From: an uncultured Collinsella sp. | GTDB taxonomy: Bacteria > Actinomycetota > Coriobacteriia > Coriobacteriales > Coriobacteriaceae | Length of the DNA: 9,748 bases | Direction of reading: 5' to 3' | Assembly (NCBI GenBank): GCA_900554325.1 | Contig: USHA01000078.1 | Location: 1 to 9,748 of the forward strand | Shown: one piece after another, positions 1 to 6,418 of the stretch | How the letters are laid out: each line of letters opens with the position of its first letter | Position numbering within the stretch: position 1 is the stretch's first letter | The notes under the pieces: model-generated | Told to the model about the DNA's origin: nothing | Seen by the model: only the letters and a program-made list of their open reading frames with translations | The model's database searches: none | Position numbers and translations under genes: made by a program

Positions 1-248
1 ACGCCGAGCCGCGCGTCGCCGACGAGCCGCTGATCGCCTCCTACATGAACTACCTGGTCACCAACCACGGCGTTATCGTCCCGCAGTACGGCGACGAGAA
101 CGATCAGCTTGCCGTTGACACGCTCCAGAAGATCTACGACGAGGTCTGGGGCGAGGGCGTCTACAAGTGCGTCGGCGTTCAGTCCGAGCAGGTCGTCTTC
201 GGTGGTGGAAATATCCACTGCATTACGCAGCAGGAACCGTCCGCTTAA
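1..248 (+). CDS. aguA: Agmatine deiminase, C-terminal end (partial at left edge)
   Basis: The reading frame is open from base 3 to a TAA at 246-248, so only the last 81 residues are present. Agmatine deiminase hydrolyses agmatine to N-carbamoylputrescine and ammonia in the cytoplasm, as part of arginine-to-putrescine conversion or agmatine fermentation. The visible part carries the family's C-terminal hallmark GGGNIHCITQQEP. Its cysteine (codon 219-221) corresponds to the catalytic nucleophile of the guanidine-modifying (pentein) fold. A preceding NHGVIVPQYGDENDQ segment matches the family's 'GGVIAPQFGD' strand. The gene ends normally, with no truncation. Its N-terminal half and any operon partners lie outside the window. 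It converges on aroG across a 334-nt hairpin-rich gap. The family call is near certain; the physiological role (putrescine synthesis or ATP generation) cannot be decided here. Confidence 0.93.
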   Translation, partial: AEPRVADEPLIASYMNYLVTNHGVIVPQYGDENDQLAVDTLQKIYDEVWGEGVYKCVGVQSEQVVFGGGNIHCITQQEPSA

Positions 249-252
249 TCGT

Positions 253-360
253 CCGGCTTCCCGAGGCACCCCATCTCGCCGCTCAAACCGTCGCTCGCGT
301 ACCAAAGTACGCTTCGCTCCTCTCTCGCGGCGACCTGGGGCACCTCGGAAACCCAGCCGG
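253..360. repeat. Long imperfect hairpin after aguA
   Basis: A ~108-nt stretch starting five bases after the aguA stop folds back on itself. CCGGCT (253-258) pairs with AGCCGG (355-360). TCC-GAGG (259-266, one bulged C) pairs with CCTCGGA (343-349). CCCCA (269-273) pairs with TGGGG (336-340). CGCCGC (277-282) pairs with GCGGCG (327-332). The tip GCGTAC (297-302) pairs with GTACGC (307-312) around CAAA. No run of T follows on either strand, so it is not a textbook intrinsic terminator, although it could end or stabilise aguA mRNA. The stepwise stem with internal loops suggests a dispersed palindromic repeat or a structured 3' UTR. I do not recognise it as a named family. Confidence 0.6.
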
Positions 361-373
361 TCAAGCGGACCGA

Positions 374-591
374 CGTAGCTAGTTACCGCATTAGTCATTG
401 GTGCCAACCTTGGCAACAATGCAGGTCGAAAAAACGTCAGCGAAAACCCGCCAGAGCGAGCAAGGTGCCTTGAAACGAGGCGGCATCGATCTTTTGATCA
501 TGCCGCCGAAGTTGAAAGGCAGATTGCCGCCCTGGCGGGTTTGCAGCGTCGAGCCGTTACGCGGTTTGGTAAAACCGCGTAACTAAATACG
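374..591. repeat. Branched inverted-repeat element between aguA and aroG
   Basis: The segment holds nested inverted repeats. An 11-bp perfect closing stem pairs AAACCCGCCAG (444-454) with CTGGCGGGTTT (532-542). Inside it are a small hairpin (461-472), a strong one (GGCGGCAT 479-486 with ATGCCGCC 500-507, continued by GATC 488-491 with GATC 496-499 around TTTT), and GGCA/TGCC (518-528). GGCGGCA 479-485 can alternatively pair with TGCCGCC at 525-531. Outside it is CATTG-TGCCAA / TTGGCA-CAATG (396-421, one mismatch). The outer bases CGTA..TAGTTAC (374-386) and their near-complement (579-591) match at 11 of 13 positions. On the minus strand the closing stem ends in GGGTTTT and a TTTTTT run follows nearby (431-436). 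Possible identities are a MITE-like repeat, a complex aroG terminator or 3' UTR, or a small RNA. No known RNA family is recognised. Confidence 0.55.
556..583 (-). terminator. Perfect 12-bp palindrome at the aroG stop codon
   Basis: GTTACGCGGTTT (556-567) and AAACCGCGTAAC (572-583) are exact reverse complements around GGTA. The last base of the palindrome is shared with the aroG stop codon (583-585). Read from aroG, the hairpin forms immediately after translation ends. There is no T-tract directly after it, so it may be a transcription barrier or an mRNA 3'-end stabiliser, working with the branched element behind it. It could also be one end of a repeat. Confidence 0.5.
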
Positions 592-1614
592 TTCCGCGAT
601 TTCGTGGATGAGGTAGTCGGTCTTTTCCCAGCCCAGGCACGGGTCGGTGATCGACTTGCCAAAGACACCGCCGTCGACCGGCTGGTTGCCGTCCTCCAGG
701 TAGGACTCGATCATAAAGCCCTTGACCAGCTTGGAGATGGACTCGTTGCGGCGGCAGCTGTCGAGTACCTCCTTGCAAATGCGATACTGCTCCAGCGGAC
801 GCTTGCCCGAGTTGTCGTGGTTGCAGTCGATGACCGCCGCCGGATTGGCATAGCCGGCGTGCTCGGTATAGCGCTCGGCCAGACGTTCCAGGTGTTCGTA
901 GTGGTAGTTGGGGTAGGTGCGCCCATCGAGACCGATGTAGCCACGCATAACGGCGTGCGCGAGCGGATTGCCGTCGCACTCGACCTCCCAGTTGCGGAAG
1001 ATGAAGCTCTGGTGCGCCTGGGCGGCGTAAATGGAGTTGAGCATAACGGTGGTAGAGCCGGCAGTGGGATTCTTCATGCCGACGGGTACCGAAATGCCGC
1101 TCGACACCAGGCGATGCTCCTGGTTTTCGACCGAGCGTGCGCCCACGGCAACATAGCTCAGCAGGTCAACGAGGTATTGGTAGTTGGACGGATAGAGCAT
1201 CTCATCGGCGGTAAAGAAGCCGGTCTCCTCGATGACGCGCAGGTGCATGTGGCGGATGGCCTTGACGCCCTCGAGCAGGTCGTCGGGAGCCTCGGGGTTG
1301 GGGTTGTGCAGAAGACCCTTGTAGCCGGTGCCCTTGGTGCGCGGCTTATTGGTGTAGACGCGCGGAATGACGATGAGCTTGTCCTTGACCTCCTCGGCGG
1401 TCTTGGCCAGTCGGTTCATGTACTCGAGCACCGAATCCTCGCGGTCGGCAGAGCACGGGCCGATGATGAGCACCTTACGTGCGTCCTCGCCGGTAAAGAC
1501 TTTGGCGACCTCGGCGTCAAATGCCTGCTTTTTGGCGGTAAGCTCGGCAGAAAGCGGCATTTCCTCGCGGATCTCCATGGGGATCGGCAGCCTGCGTTTG
1601 AATTCCATGGCCAT
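583..1614 (-). CDS. aroG: 3-deoxy-7-phosphoheptulonate (DAHP) synthase, class I
   Basis: This cytoplasmic enzyme condenses phosphoenolpyruvate and erythrose 4-phosphate to DAHP, the first step of the shikimate pathway to aromatic amino acids. The 343 residues match the usual ~350 of the AroF/G/H type. Conserved landmarks appear in order: GPCS (52-55, whose Cys54 is the metal-ligand position), PRVYTNKPRTKGTGYKG (84-100, substrate phosphate binding), GARSVENQEHR (158-168), PVGMKNPTAGS (177-187), CNHDNSGK (264-271, metal-binding His266), FMIESYLEDGNQ (300-311, Glu303), and GKSITDPCLGWE (319-330, Asp324). The chosen ATG has GAGGAGG at 1620-1626, five bases upstream; the in-frame ATG two codons later is worse placed. 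The gene appears monocistronic, with its own promoter. The stop is TAG, followed by 63 further open in-frame codons. The feedback-inhibition type (Phe, Tyr or Trp) cannot be read from the sequence, so the symbol is nominal. Confidence 0.95.
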   Translation of the reverse strand: MAMEFKRRLPIPMEIREEMPLSAELTAKKQAFDAEVAKVFTGEDARKVLIIGPCSADREDSVLEYMNRLAKTAEEVKDKLIVIPRVYTNKPRTKGTGYKGLLHNPNPEAPDDLLEGVKAIRHMHLRVIEETGFFTADEMLYPSNYQYLVDLLSYVAVGARSVENQEHRLVSSGISVPVGMKNPTAGSTTVMLNSIYAAQAHQSFIFRNWEVECDGNPLAHAVMRGYIGLDGRTYPNYHYEHLERLAERYTEHAGYANPAAVIDCNHDNSGKRPLEQYRICKEVLDSCRRNESISKLVKGFMIESYLEDGNQPVDGGVFGKSITDPCLGWEKTDYLIHEIAERI

Positions 1615-1668
1615 AGGGGCCTCCTCAATCTATAGAAAGAGCAATAAGCGTATTCTCGAATGCTCGGC

Positions 1669-1697
1669 ATTATCCGCTGTCGCACGCTAAAGTGCAA
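1669..1697 (-). promoter_or_regulatory. Probable sigma70-type promoter of aroG
   Basis: On the minus strand TTGCAC (1697-1692) is followed after 17 bases by GATAAT (1674-1669). These match the -35 and -10 consensus at 4 to 5 of 6 positions each, with ideal spacing. Transcription would begin near 1662, giving a leader of about 48 nt that contains GAGGAGG. The short inverted repeat GCAC (1682-1685) / GTGC (1692-1695) lies between and on the -35 box and could be an operator half-site pair. No aromatic-amino-acid repressor box is recognised. Confidence 0.6.
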
Positions 1698-1712
1698 GCC
1701 CTTGCCACCCCG

Positions 1713-1758
1713 AAACCTACCAAAAAGGGACAGGTTTATTTTGGCAGGTTTTATCTGG
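1713..1758. repeat. REP-like hairpin with tandem CAGGTTT units upstream of aroG
   Basis: AAACCTACCAAAA (1713-1725) is the reverse complement of TTTTGGCAGGTTT (1739-1751) at 12 of 13 positions, with GGGACAGG in the loop. The second arm overlaps a tandem 14-nt near-repeat, CAGGTTTATTTTGG (1731-1744) and CAGGTTTTATCTGG (1745-1758), matching at 11 of 14. The GGGACAGGTTT word resembles short intergenic palindromes (REP/RAYT-type) that I recall from other bacteria; that is memory only. It lies just outside the aroG -35 box. Confidence 0.5.
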
Positions 1759-1832
1759 GTAAACGTCGGCGGATGCCGGGAGGGAGCGGCGCCGCGCGGG
1801 ACCCTAAGGCTGTTGTCGGTTCCCTAGGAAAT

Positions 1833-2073
1833 ACCCTGTGGGCAAAAAATGCCAAATATGAGTACGGTTGCTATCTTAGTATCATATTGCCTTCGCAAAA
1901 TAATAGACATAACAGCAAAATATGTTCATTAACGCAAACACATATAAGTCCGCTATGGTGTTGTTTGATCAATTTGGGGACGCGTGTAAGCCGTGGGAGC
2001 GGCATTTGAGGCGGTTTTGGCTGTTACTAAAAAGGTAACAGTACTCATATTTGCCCTTTTTTGCCCACGGGGT
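1833..2073. repeat. AT-rich segment bounded by 37-bp near-perfect inverted repeats
   Basis: Bases 1833-1869 and 2037-2073 are inverted copies, matching at 33 of 37 positions (differences at 1837, 1850, 1852, 1866). The longest exact runs are GTGGGCAAAAAA (1838-1849 with 2057-2068) and CAAATATGAGTAC (1853-1865 with 2041-2053). The ~167 bases between are markedly AT-richer than the surrounding genes and hold no convincing gene. A second perfect repeat, CTGTTAC (2021-2027) / GTAACAG (2035-2041), overlaps the right arm. No clear target-site duplication flanks the arms. Candidates are a non-autonomous mobile element, two inverted copies of a dispersed repeat, or a regulatory region with paired binding sites. 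Confidence 0.7.
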
Positions 2074-2129
2074 CTGGAAGGCGCCGTCAGTGAGGTCTCA
2101 GGGAAGGCGTTTCGAGGCTCGAAGGATAC

Positions 2130-2165
2130 AAAACGGGGGTGCAGGTTGTCCTGCGCCCCCGTTTT
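2130..2165 (-). terminator. Strong, probably bidirectional, terminator after the ABC operon
   Basis: AAAACGGGGG (2130-2139) pairs with CCCCCGTTTT (2156-2165), then after one mismatch GCAGG (2141-2145) pairs with CCTGC (2150-2154), closing on TTGT. The stem is GC-rich and the A/T ends supply a short U-run on both strands. It lies 30 bases beyond the stop of the last exporter gene, so its main job is to end the marR-ABC-ABC transcript before aroG. Confidence 0.85.
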
Positions 2166-2195
2166 CTTGGCATTGCGGTTGTTTGCCGCCGGTTT

Positions 2196-4052
2196 TTACG
2201 CCGCTTCGTCGAACTGCGAGTTGTACAGGTCGGCGTAGAAGCCGCCCTGGGCGAGCAACTCGTCGTGCGTGCCCTTCTCGACGATGTCGCCGTCGCGGAT
2301 TACTAGGATCACGTCGGCGTTGCGAATCGTCGACAGGCGATGTGCGATAACAAAGCTGGTGCGGCCTTGCATCAGCGCATCCATGGCACGCTGAATAAGC
2401 TCCTCGGTACGAGTGTCAACGTTGGAGGTCGCCTCGTCCAAAATCAGCGCCGGACGGTCGGCCAAAATGGCACGGGCGATGGTCACGAGCTGGCGCTGAC
2501 CCTGCGACAGGTTGGTGCCCTCCTCGTTGATCATAAAGTCGTAACCGCCGGCGAGCGTATGGATAAAGTGGTCGCAGCGTGCGGCGCGTGCGGCGGCCTC
2601 GATTTCGGCATCGCTCGCATCGGGGCGTCCGTAGCGGATGTTTTCGCGGATGGTGCCGTTAAACAGCCAGGTATCCTGCAGCACCATGGCAAACTCGCCG
2701 CGCAGCGCCGCGCGGTCCCAGTCGCGCACGTCGACGCCCTCGACACGCAGCGAGCCGTCGTCCACATCGTAGAAGCGCTGCAGCAGCTTGATGAGCGTGG
2801 TCTTGCCGGCGCCGGTGGGACCGACGATGGCGATGGTCTGGCCGGGCTGCGCCTCGCAGCTAAAGTCGTGGATGATGGTCTTGTCGGGCGTGTAGCCAAA
2901 CTTGACGTGGTCGAACTCCACGTGACCGGGGCGCTTCTCGGGAATCTGCGCGTCGGCCTTCTGCTCCTCCTCGGACGCGGCCAGGAACTCAAAGACGCGC
3001 TCGGTGGCGGCAGCCATCGACTGCATCGTGTTGCTCACGTTGCCCAGTTGCTGCACGGGCTGCGTAAAGTTGCGAACGTACTGGATAAAGCTCTGGATGT
3101 CGCCGGGCGTGGCATTGCCGGTCAGCGCGAGCTGTGCGCCCACCACGACGACGCCCACGTAGCCCATGTTGCCCACCAGGCTCATAAGCGGCATCATCAG
3201 GCCCGACAGGAACTGCGAGCGCCAGCCACTAATAAAGAGACGGTCGTTTTGACGGTCGAACTCTTCGATCGAGGCCTCGGCGCGGTCGAACACCTGAATG
3301 ACGTTCTGGCCGGCAAAGTCCTCCTCGATAATGCCGTTGACGGCGCCCAGAACCTGCTGTTGCTCGCGGAAGTACGGCTGCGAGAAGTGAATCATTACGG
3401 TCAAGATAATCGCGGCGGCCGGCAGCGTGAGCACGGTGACGCCGGTAAGCGGCAGGCTGATCGAAAGCATCATGACGAGCACGCCGATAATCTGCGTCAC
3501 CGACGTGATGAGCTGCGTCACGCTCTGGTTGAGCGACTGGCCGAGCGTATCGACGTCGTTGGTGATGCGGCTGAGCACGTCGCCCTTGCTGTGGCCGTTG
3601 AAGTAGCTCATCGGCACGACGGCAATCTTGGCGGCGATCTCCTTGCGCATGCGGTAGCAGATCTTTTGCGTGACGCCGGTCATGAGCCAGCCCTGGATGA
3701 GGCTGCAGATAGAGCTCGCCAGGTACAGGCAGAGCAAAAAGCCGAGCGTCTTGGCGATCCAGTTAAAGTCGACATCGCCGGTACCGTTGACTTTGGCAAC
3801 CAGGCCTTCGAACAGCTTGGTCGTAACCTGGCCGAGCACCTTGGGTCCCACAATGTTAAAGATGACCGAGCACACGGCAAAGGCGACGGCGGCAAACACG
3901 GCAATCTTGTGCTGGCCGATATAGCCGAGCAGCTGCCTCATGGTGCCCTTAAAGTCCTTGGCCTTTTCGCCGCGACGCATGCCGCCCATGCGGCCCATGG
4001 GACCACGCTGGCGGGTGGGCTTGGGAATCTGAGTCTTGGTCTCGTCTGCCAT
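2196..4052 (-). CDS. ABC exporter half-transporter, catalytically canonical subunit (618 aa)
   Basis: This is a membrane-embedded type IV ABC exporter subunit: a basic N-terminal tail (1-40), a six-helix transmembrane domain (about 45-330), then a nucleotide-binding domain. Visible motifs are Walker A GPTGAGKTT (411-419), Q-loop Gln459, signature LSQGQ (515-519), Walker B LILDE with catalytic Glu540, D-loop SNVD, and switch His571 in IAHRLST. The signature departs from LSGGQ, as in the partner-facing signature of known heterodimers (TM288/LmrD class, from memory). It should pair with the 788-aa product encoded just upstream. The two genes overlap by one base (TAATG at 4054-4050), with AAGGAGG at 4062-4068, implying translational coupling. 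The substrate is unknown; multidrug or lipid export is the usual guess for MarR-linked pairs. It is the last gene of the operon. Confidence 0.93.
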   Translation of the reverse strand: MADETKTQIPKPTRQRGPMGRMGGMRRGEKAKDFKGTMRQLLGYIGQHKIAVFAAVAFAVCSVIFNIVGPKVLGQVTTKLFEGLVAKVNGTGDVDFNWIAKTLGFLLCLYLASSICSLIQGWLMTGVTQKICYRMRKEIAAKIAVVPMSYFNGHSKGDVLSRITNDVDTLGQSLNQSVTQLITSVTQIIGVLVMMLSISLPLTGVTVLTLPAAAIILTVMIHFSQPYFREQQQVLGAVNGIIEEDFAGQNVIQVFDRAEASIEEFDRQNDRLFISGWRSQFLSGLMMPLMSLVGNMGYVGVVVVGAQLALTGNATPGDIQSFIQYVRNFTQPVQQLGNVSNTMQSMAAATERVFEFLAASEEEQKADAQIPEKRPGHVEFDHVKFGYTPDKTIIHDFSCEAQPGQTIAIVGPTGAGKTTLIKLLQRFYDVDDGSLRVEGVDVRDWDRAALRGEFAMVLQDTWLFNGTIRENIRYGRPDASDAEIEAAARAARCDHFIHTLAGGYDFMINEEGTNLSQGQRQLVTIARAILADRPALILDEATSNVDTRTEELIQRAMDALMQGRTSFVIAHRLSTIRNADVILVIRDGDIVEKGTHDELLAQGGFYADLYNSQFDEAA

Positions 4053-6418
4053 TAGCGCTCGCCTCCTTCCATGACGGCTGCAATTTCTTCTTGGGTAAGC
4101 CCCAGCTCCTCGGCGGAAAGCTGCGACTGTGCGATCTCCAGGTACGCCGGGCAGCTGCGCAGCAGCTCCTCGTGCGTGCCGGTGCCCACTACGTGGCCGT
4201 CGTCGAGCACGATGATCTGGTCGGCGTGCATGATGGTCGCGATGCGCTGGGCCACGACCACGAGCGCGGCGTCGGTAACGTTCTTGGCAAGCTCTTCGCG
4301 CAAGCGAGCGTCGGTCTTGTAGTCGAGGGCGCTAAACGAATCATCGAAAACCACGACCTCGGGCTTTTTGGCCAACGCGCGGGCGATGGCCAGGCGCTGG
4401 CGCTGACCACCAGAAACATTGGATCCGCCCTGGCTGATGGGGGAGTCGTAGCCGCCCTCGCGCTCGGCGATAAAGTCCTCGGCCTGTGAGATGCGCGCGG
4501 CCCGGCGCATGTCATCATCGCTCACCATGTCGCCCGCAAACTTGAGGTTGCTCTCGACAGTGCCCGAAAACAGGCGACCCTGCTGCGGGATGTAACCAAT
4601 GCGGCGGCGCAGCTCGGAAAGGGTCATGTCGCGCACGTCGATGCCGTCGAGCGAAATGCTGCCGCCGGTGACGTCGTATAGGCGCGGGATGAGCTGCACA
4701 AGCGTGGACTTGCCCGAACCCGTGGAACCGATGATGCCGAGCATCTGGCCGGCATGCGTGGTGAAGTTCACGCCGCTGATGACATCGGCGCGGGCATCGG
4801 GATACTGGAAGCTCACGTCGCGGAAGGTGAGCTCACCGCGCGGCGCGCTGGCCGCGGGCAGTTTGGGCGAGACAGGGTCGTTGATGCTCGTGGGGCAGGT
4901 GATGACCTCTTCCACGCGCTCGGCTGCGACCTCGGCACGGGGCAGGATGACCGAAACCATGGTGAGGATCATAAACGCCATGACGATCTGCATGGTGTAG
5001 GAGATAAACGCCATCATGTTGCCGACCTGCATCACGCCGTCGGACACGCCCTGCGCGCCAAACCAGACGATAAGCACGGTGATGCAGTTCATGACGAGCA
5101 TCATGAGCGGCATCATGAAGCTCATGGCGCGGTTGGTGTAGAGCTGTGTGGTCATCAGGTCGAGCGAAGCCTTGTCAAAACGCTCGAGCTCATGCTCTTC
5201 GCGGTTGAACGAACGGATAGGCATAAGGCCGTCGAGCAGCTCGCGGGCGGTAAGGTTCACACGGTCCACAAAGCTCTGCATCTTTTTGAACTTGGGCATG
5301 GTGAGGCCCATAAGCACGCCGACGACGGCCGAGACCGCGATGATGGCCACGGCGATGGTCCACTCTAGGCCGGTATGGTTGGCCAGGACGCGCATGACGG
5401 CGACGATGCCCATGACGGGGGCCATCAGACACATGCGGATAAACAGGGTTGCGGCCATCTGGATCTGCTGAATGTCGTTGGTGCAGCGGGTGATGAGCGA
5501 GGCCTGGCTAAACTTGCCCACCTCGGCCGGCGAGAAGTGCATAACCTTGTTGAAGGTCTCGCGGCGCAGGTCGCGGGCGATGGAGCAGGCGGTGCGCGAG
5601 GCCACGGCACCGGTCAGGATGGTGGCGACGAGCGAGATCAGGCACAGACCAAACATCGTGGTCGCCATGCGGCCCAGGTAGGCGTTCTGCACGTCGGCGG
5701 GGTCGATGCCCTGCGCCTTGTACTCGTCTTGCACATAGCTCACGGCGCGTTGGGTCACGATGGAGCCCGACATGGAGCCCATTTTGTCCGCCATATCGTT
5801 GGCGCCCTCGACGAGCTTGCTTTGGTCTACCAGACCGCCCTTGACACCTAGGCGCATACTCTTCATGGTGATCTTGCCGCCGTCGGCATCAATCTGCTTT
5901 TGCATGCTCTGCGCCGCTGCGGCCTTCTGCTGCATCTCGGCGAGTTGCTCGGGCGTCATCGCCGCCGTCTGCTCGGGCGTGGGCATGGCCTGGGCGCCGC
6001 TGTTGTCTTTTTCACCGGACGTGCCCATCATGTCGCCCATGGAGTTGGCGTCAATACCCTGGTTGAACGAAAGGACGACAGTCTCGGGCAGACTCATGAT
6101 GTCGGCAATCTTGCCGCCGTCGGCGCGCTCCTCCTCGGTGCCCTTGTACGTTCGAATGCCGTTATTGTCCGCCTTGCTAAACACGGCCTCCACAGACTTG
6201 GCGTCTTTGGTGCTCATAAAGAGTTCGAGGTCGTCGAGCGATTCGGCACGGATGGTGTCGGGCACGGGCGACGCGATGCCGCCTTGCTGCACACCCACGT
6301 CGACGATGTCGCTCATATAGGTAGGCAGCGCCAGATCGGCGTTGCAGCTGATTACGATGAGTACGATAGCTGTGAACAGTGCCAGGATATGCTTTTTAAA
6401 GAGCTTGAGAATCCTCAC
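4052..6418 (-). CDS. ABC exporter half-transporter with large extracytoplasmic insert, degenerate ATP site (788 aa)
   Basis: This is the partner half-exporter. TM1 lies at about residues 11-31. A ~215-residue hydrophilic insert (about 36-250, with a Gln/Met/Ala-rich stretch near 145-175) separates it from TM2 (about 251-272), so the insert is probably extracytoplasmic. The remaining helices run to about 490, then the ATPase domain follows: Walker A GSTGSGKST (564-572), Q-loop Gln612, signature VSGGQ (668-672). The catalytic Glu after Walker B is Asp693 (VVVFDDS) and the switch His is Gln724 (VVAQRIAT). This subunit's Walker site should therefore be non-hydrolysing, and its intact VSGGQ should complete the working site with the 618-aa partner. 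The start is GTG at 6418, with AAGGAG at 6428-6433, overlapping the marR stop by four bases (GTGA). At 788 aa it exceeds the usual ~580-620, entirely because of the insert. The substrate is unknown. Confidence 0.93.
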   Translation of the reverse strand: MRILKLFKKHILALFTAIVLIVISCNADLALPTYMSDIVDVGVQQGGIASPVPDTIRAESLDDLELFMSTKDAKSVEAVFSKADNNGIRTYKGTEEERADGGKIADIMSLPETVVLSFNQGIDANSMGDMMGTSGEKDNSGAQAMPTPEQTAAMTPEQLAEMQQKAAAAQSMQKQIDADGGKITMKSMRLGVKGGLVDQSKLVEGANDMADKMGSMSGSIVTQRAVSYVQDEYKAQGIDPADVQNAYLGRMATTMFGLCLISLVATILTGAVASRTACSIARDLRRETFNKVMHFSPAEVGKFSQASLITRCTNDIQQIQMAATLFIRMCLMAPVMGIVAVMRVLANHTGLEWTIAVAIIAVSAVVGVLMGLTMPKFKKMQSFVDRVNLTARELLDGLMPIRSFNREEHELERFDKASLDLMTTQLYTNRAMSFMMPLMMLVMNCITVLIVWFGAQGVSDGVMQVGNMMAFISYTMQIVMAFMILTMVSVILPRAEVAAERVEEVITCPTSINDPVSPKLPAASAPRGELTFRDVSFQYPDARADVISGVNFTTHAGQMLGIIGSTGSGKSTLVQLIPRLYDVTGGSISLDGIDVRDMTLSELRRRIGYIPQQGRLFSGTVESNLKFAGDMVSDDDMRRAARISQAEDFIAEREGGYDSPISQGGSNVSGGQRQRLAIARALAKKPEVVVFDDSFSALDYKTDARLREELAKNVTDAALVVVAQRIATIMHADQIIVLDDGHVVGTGTHEELLRSCPAYLEIAQSQLSAEELGLTQEEIAAVMEGGER

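Noticed and set aside
604..1635. 343-codon open frame antisense to aroG
   Set aside because: It mirrors the aroG codons in a GC-rich gene, has no recognisable family motifs, and aroG is certain on the other strand.
1692..2009. 105-codon + strand open frame upstream of aroG
   Set aside because: It starts inside the aroG promoter and runs through the REP-like hairpin and one inverted-repeat arm, with no ribosome site or protein-like character.
1993..2238. 81-codon + strand frame (GTG start) spanning the right inverted-repeat arm
   Set aside because: It runs through the strong terminator at 2130-2165 and into the exporter's 3' end, and has no convincing ribosome site. The part over the repeat arm (VTVLIFALFCPRG) has a related translation in the left arm (ATVLIFGIFCPQG), so a decayed coding repeat remains possible but unsupported.
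2340..4055. 571-codon + strand open frame antisense to the 618-aa exporter gene
   Set aside because: The translation is His/Asp/Gly-rich low-complexity sequence typical of an antisense shadow, and the exporter on the opposite strand has all ABC motifs.
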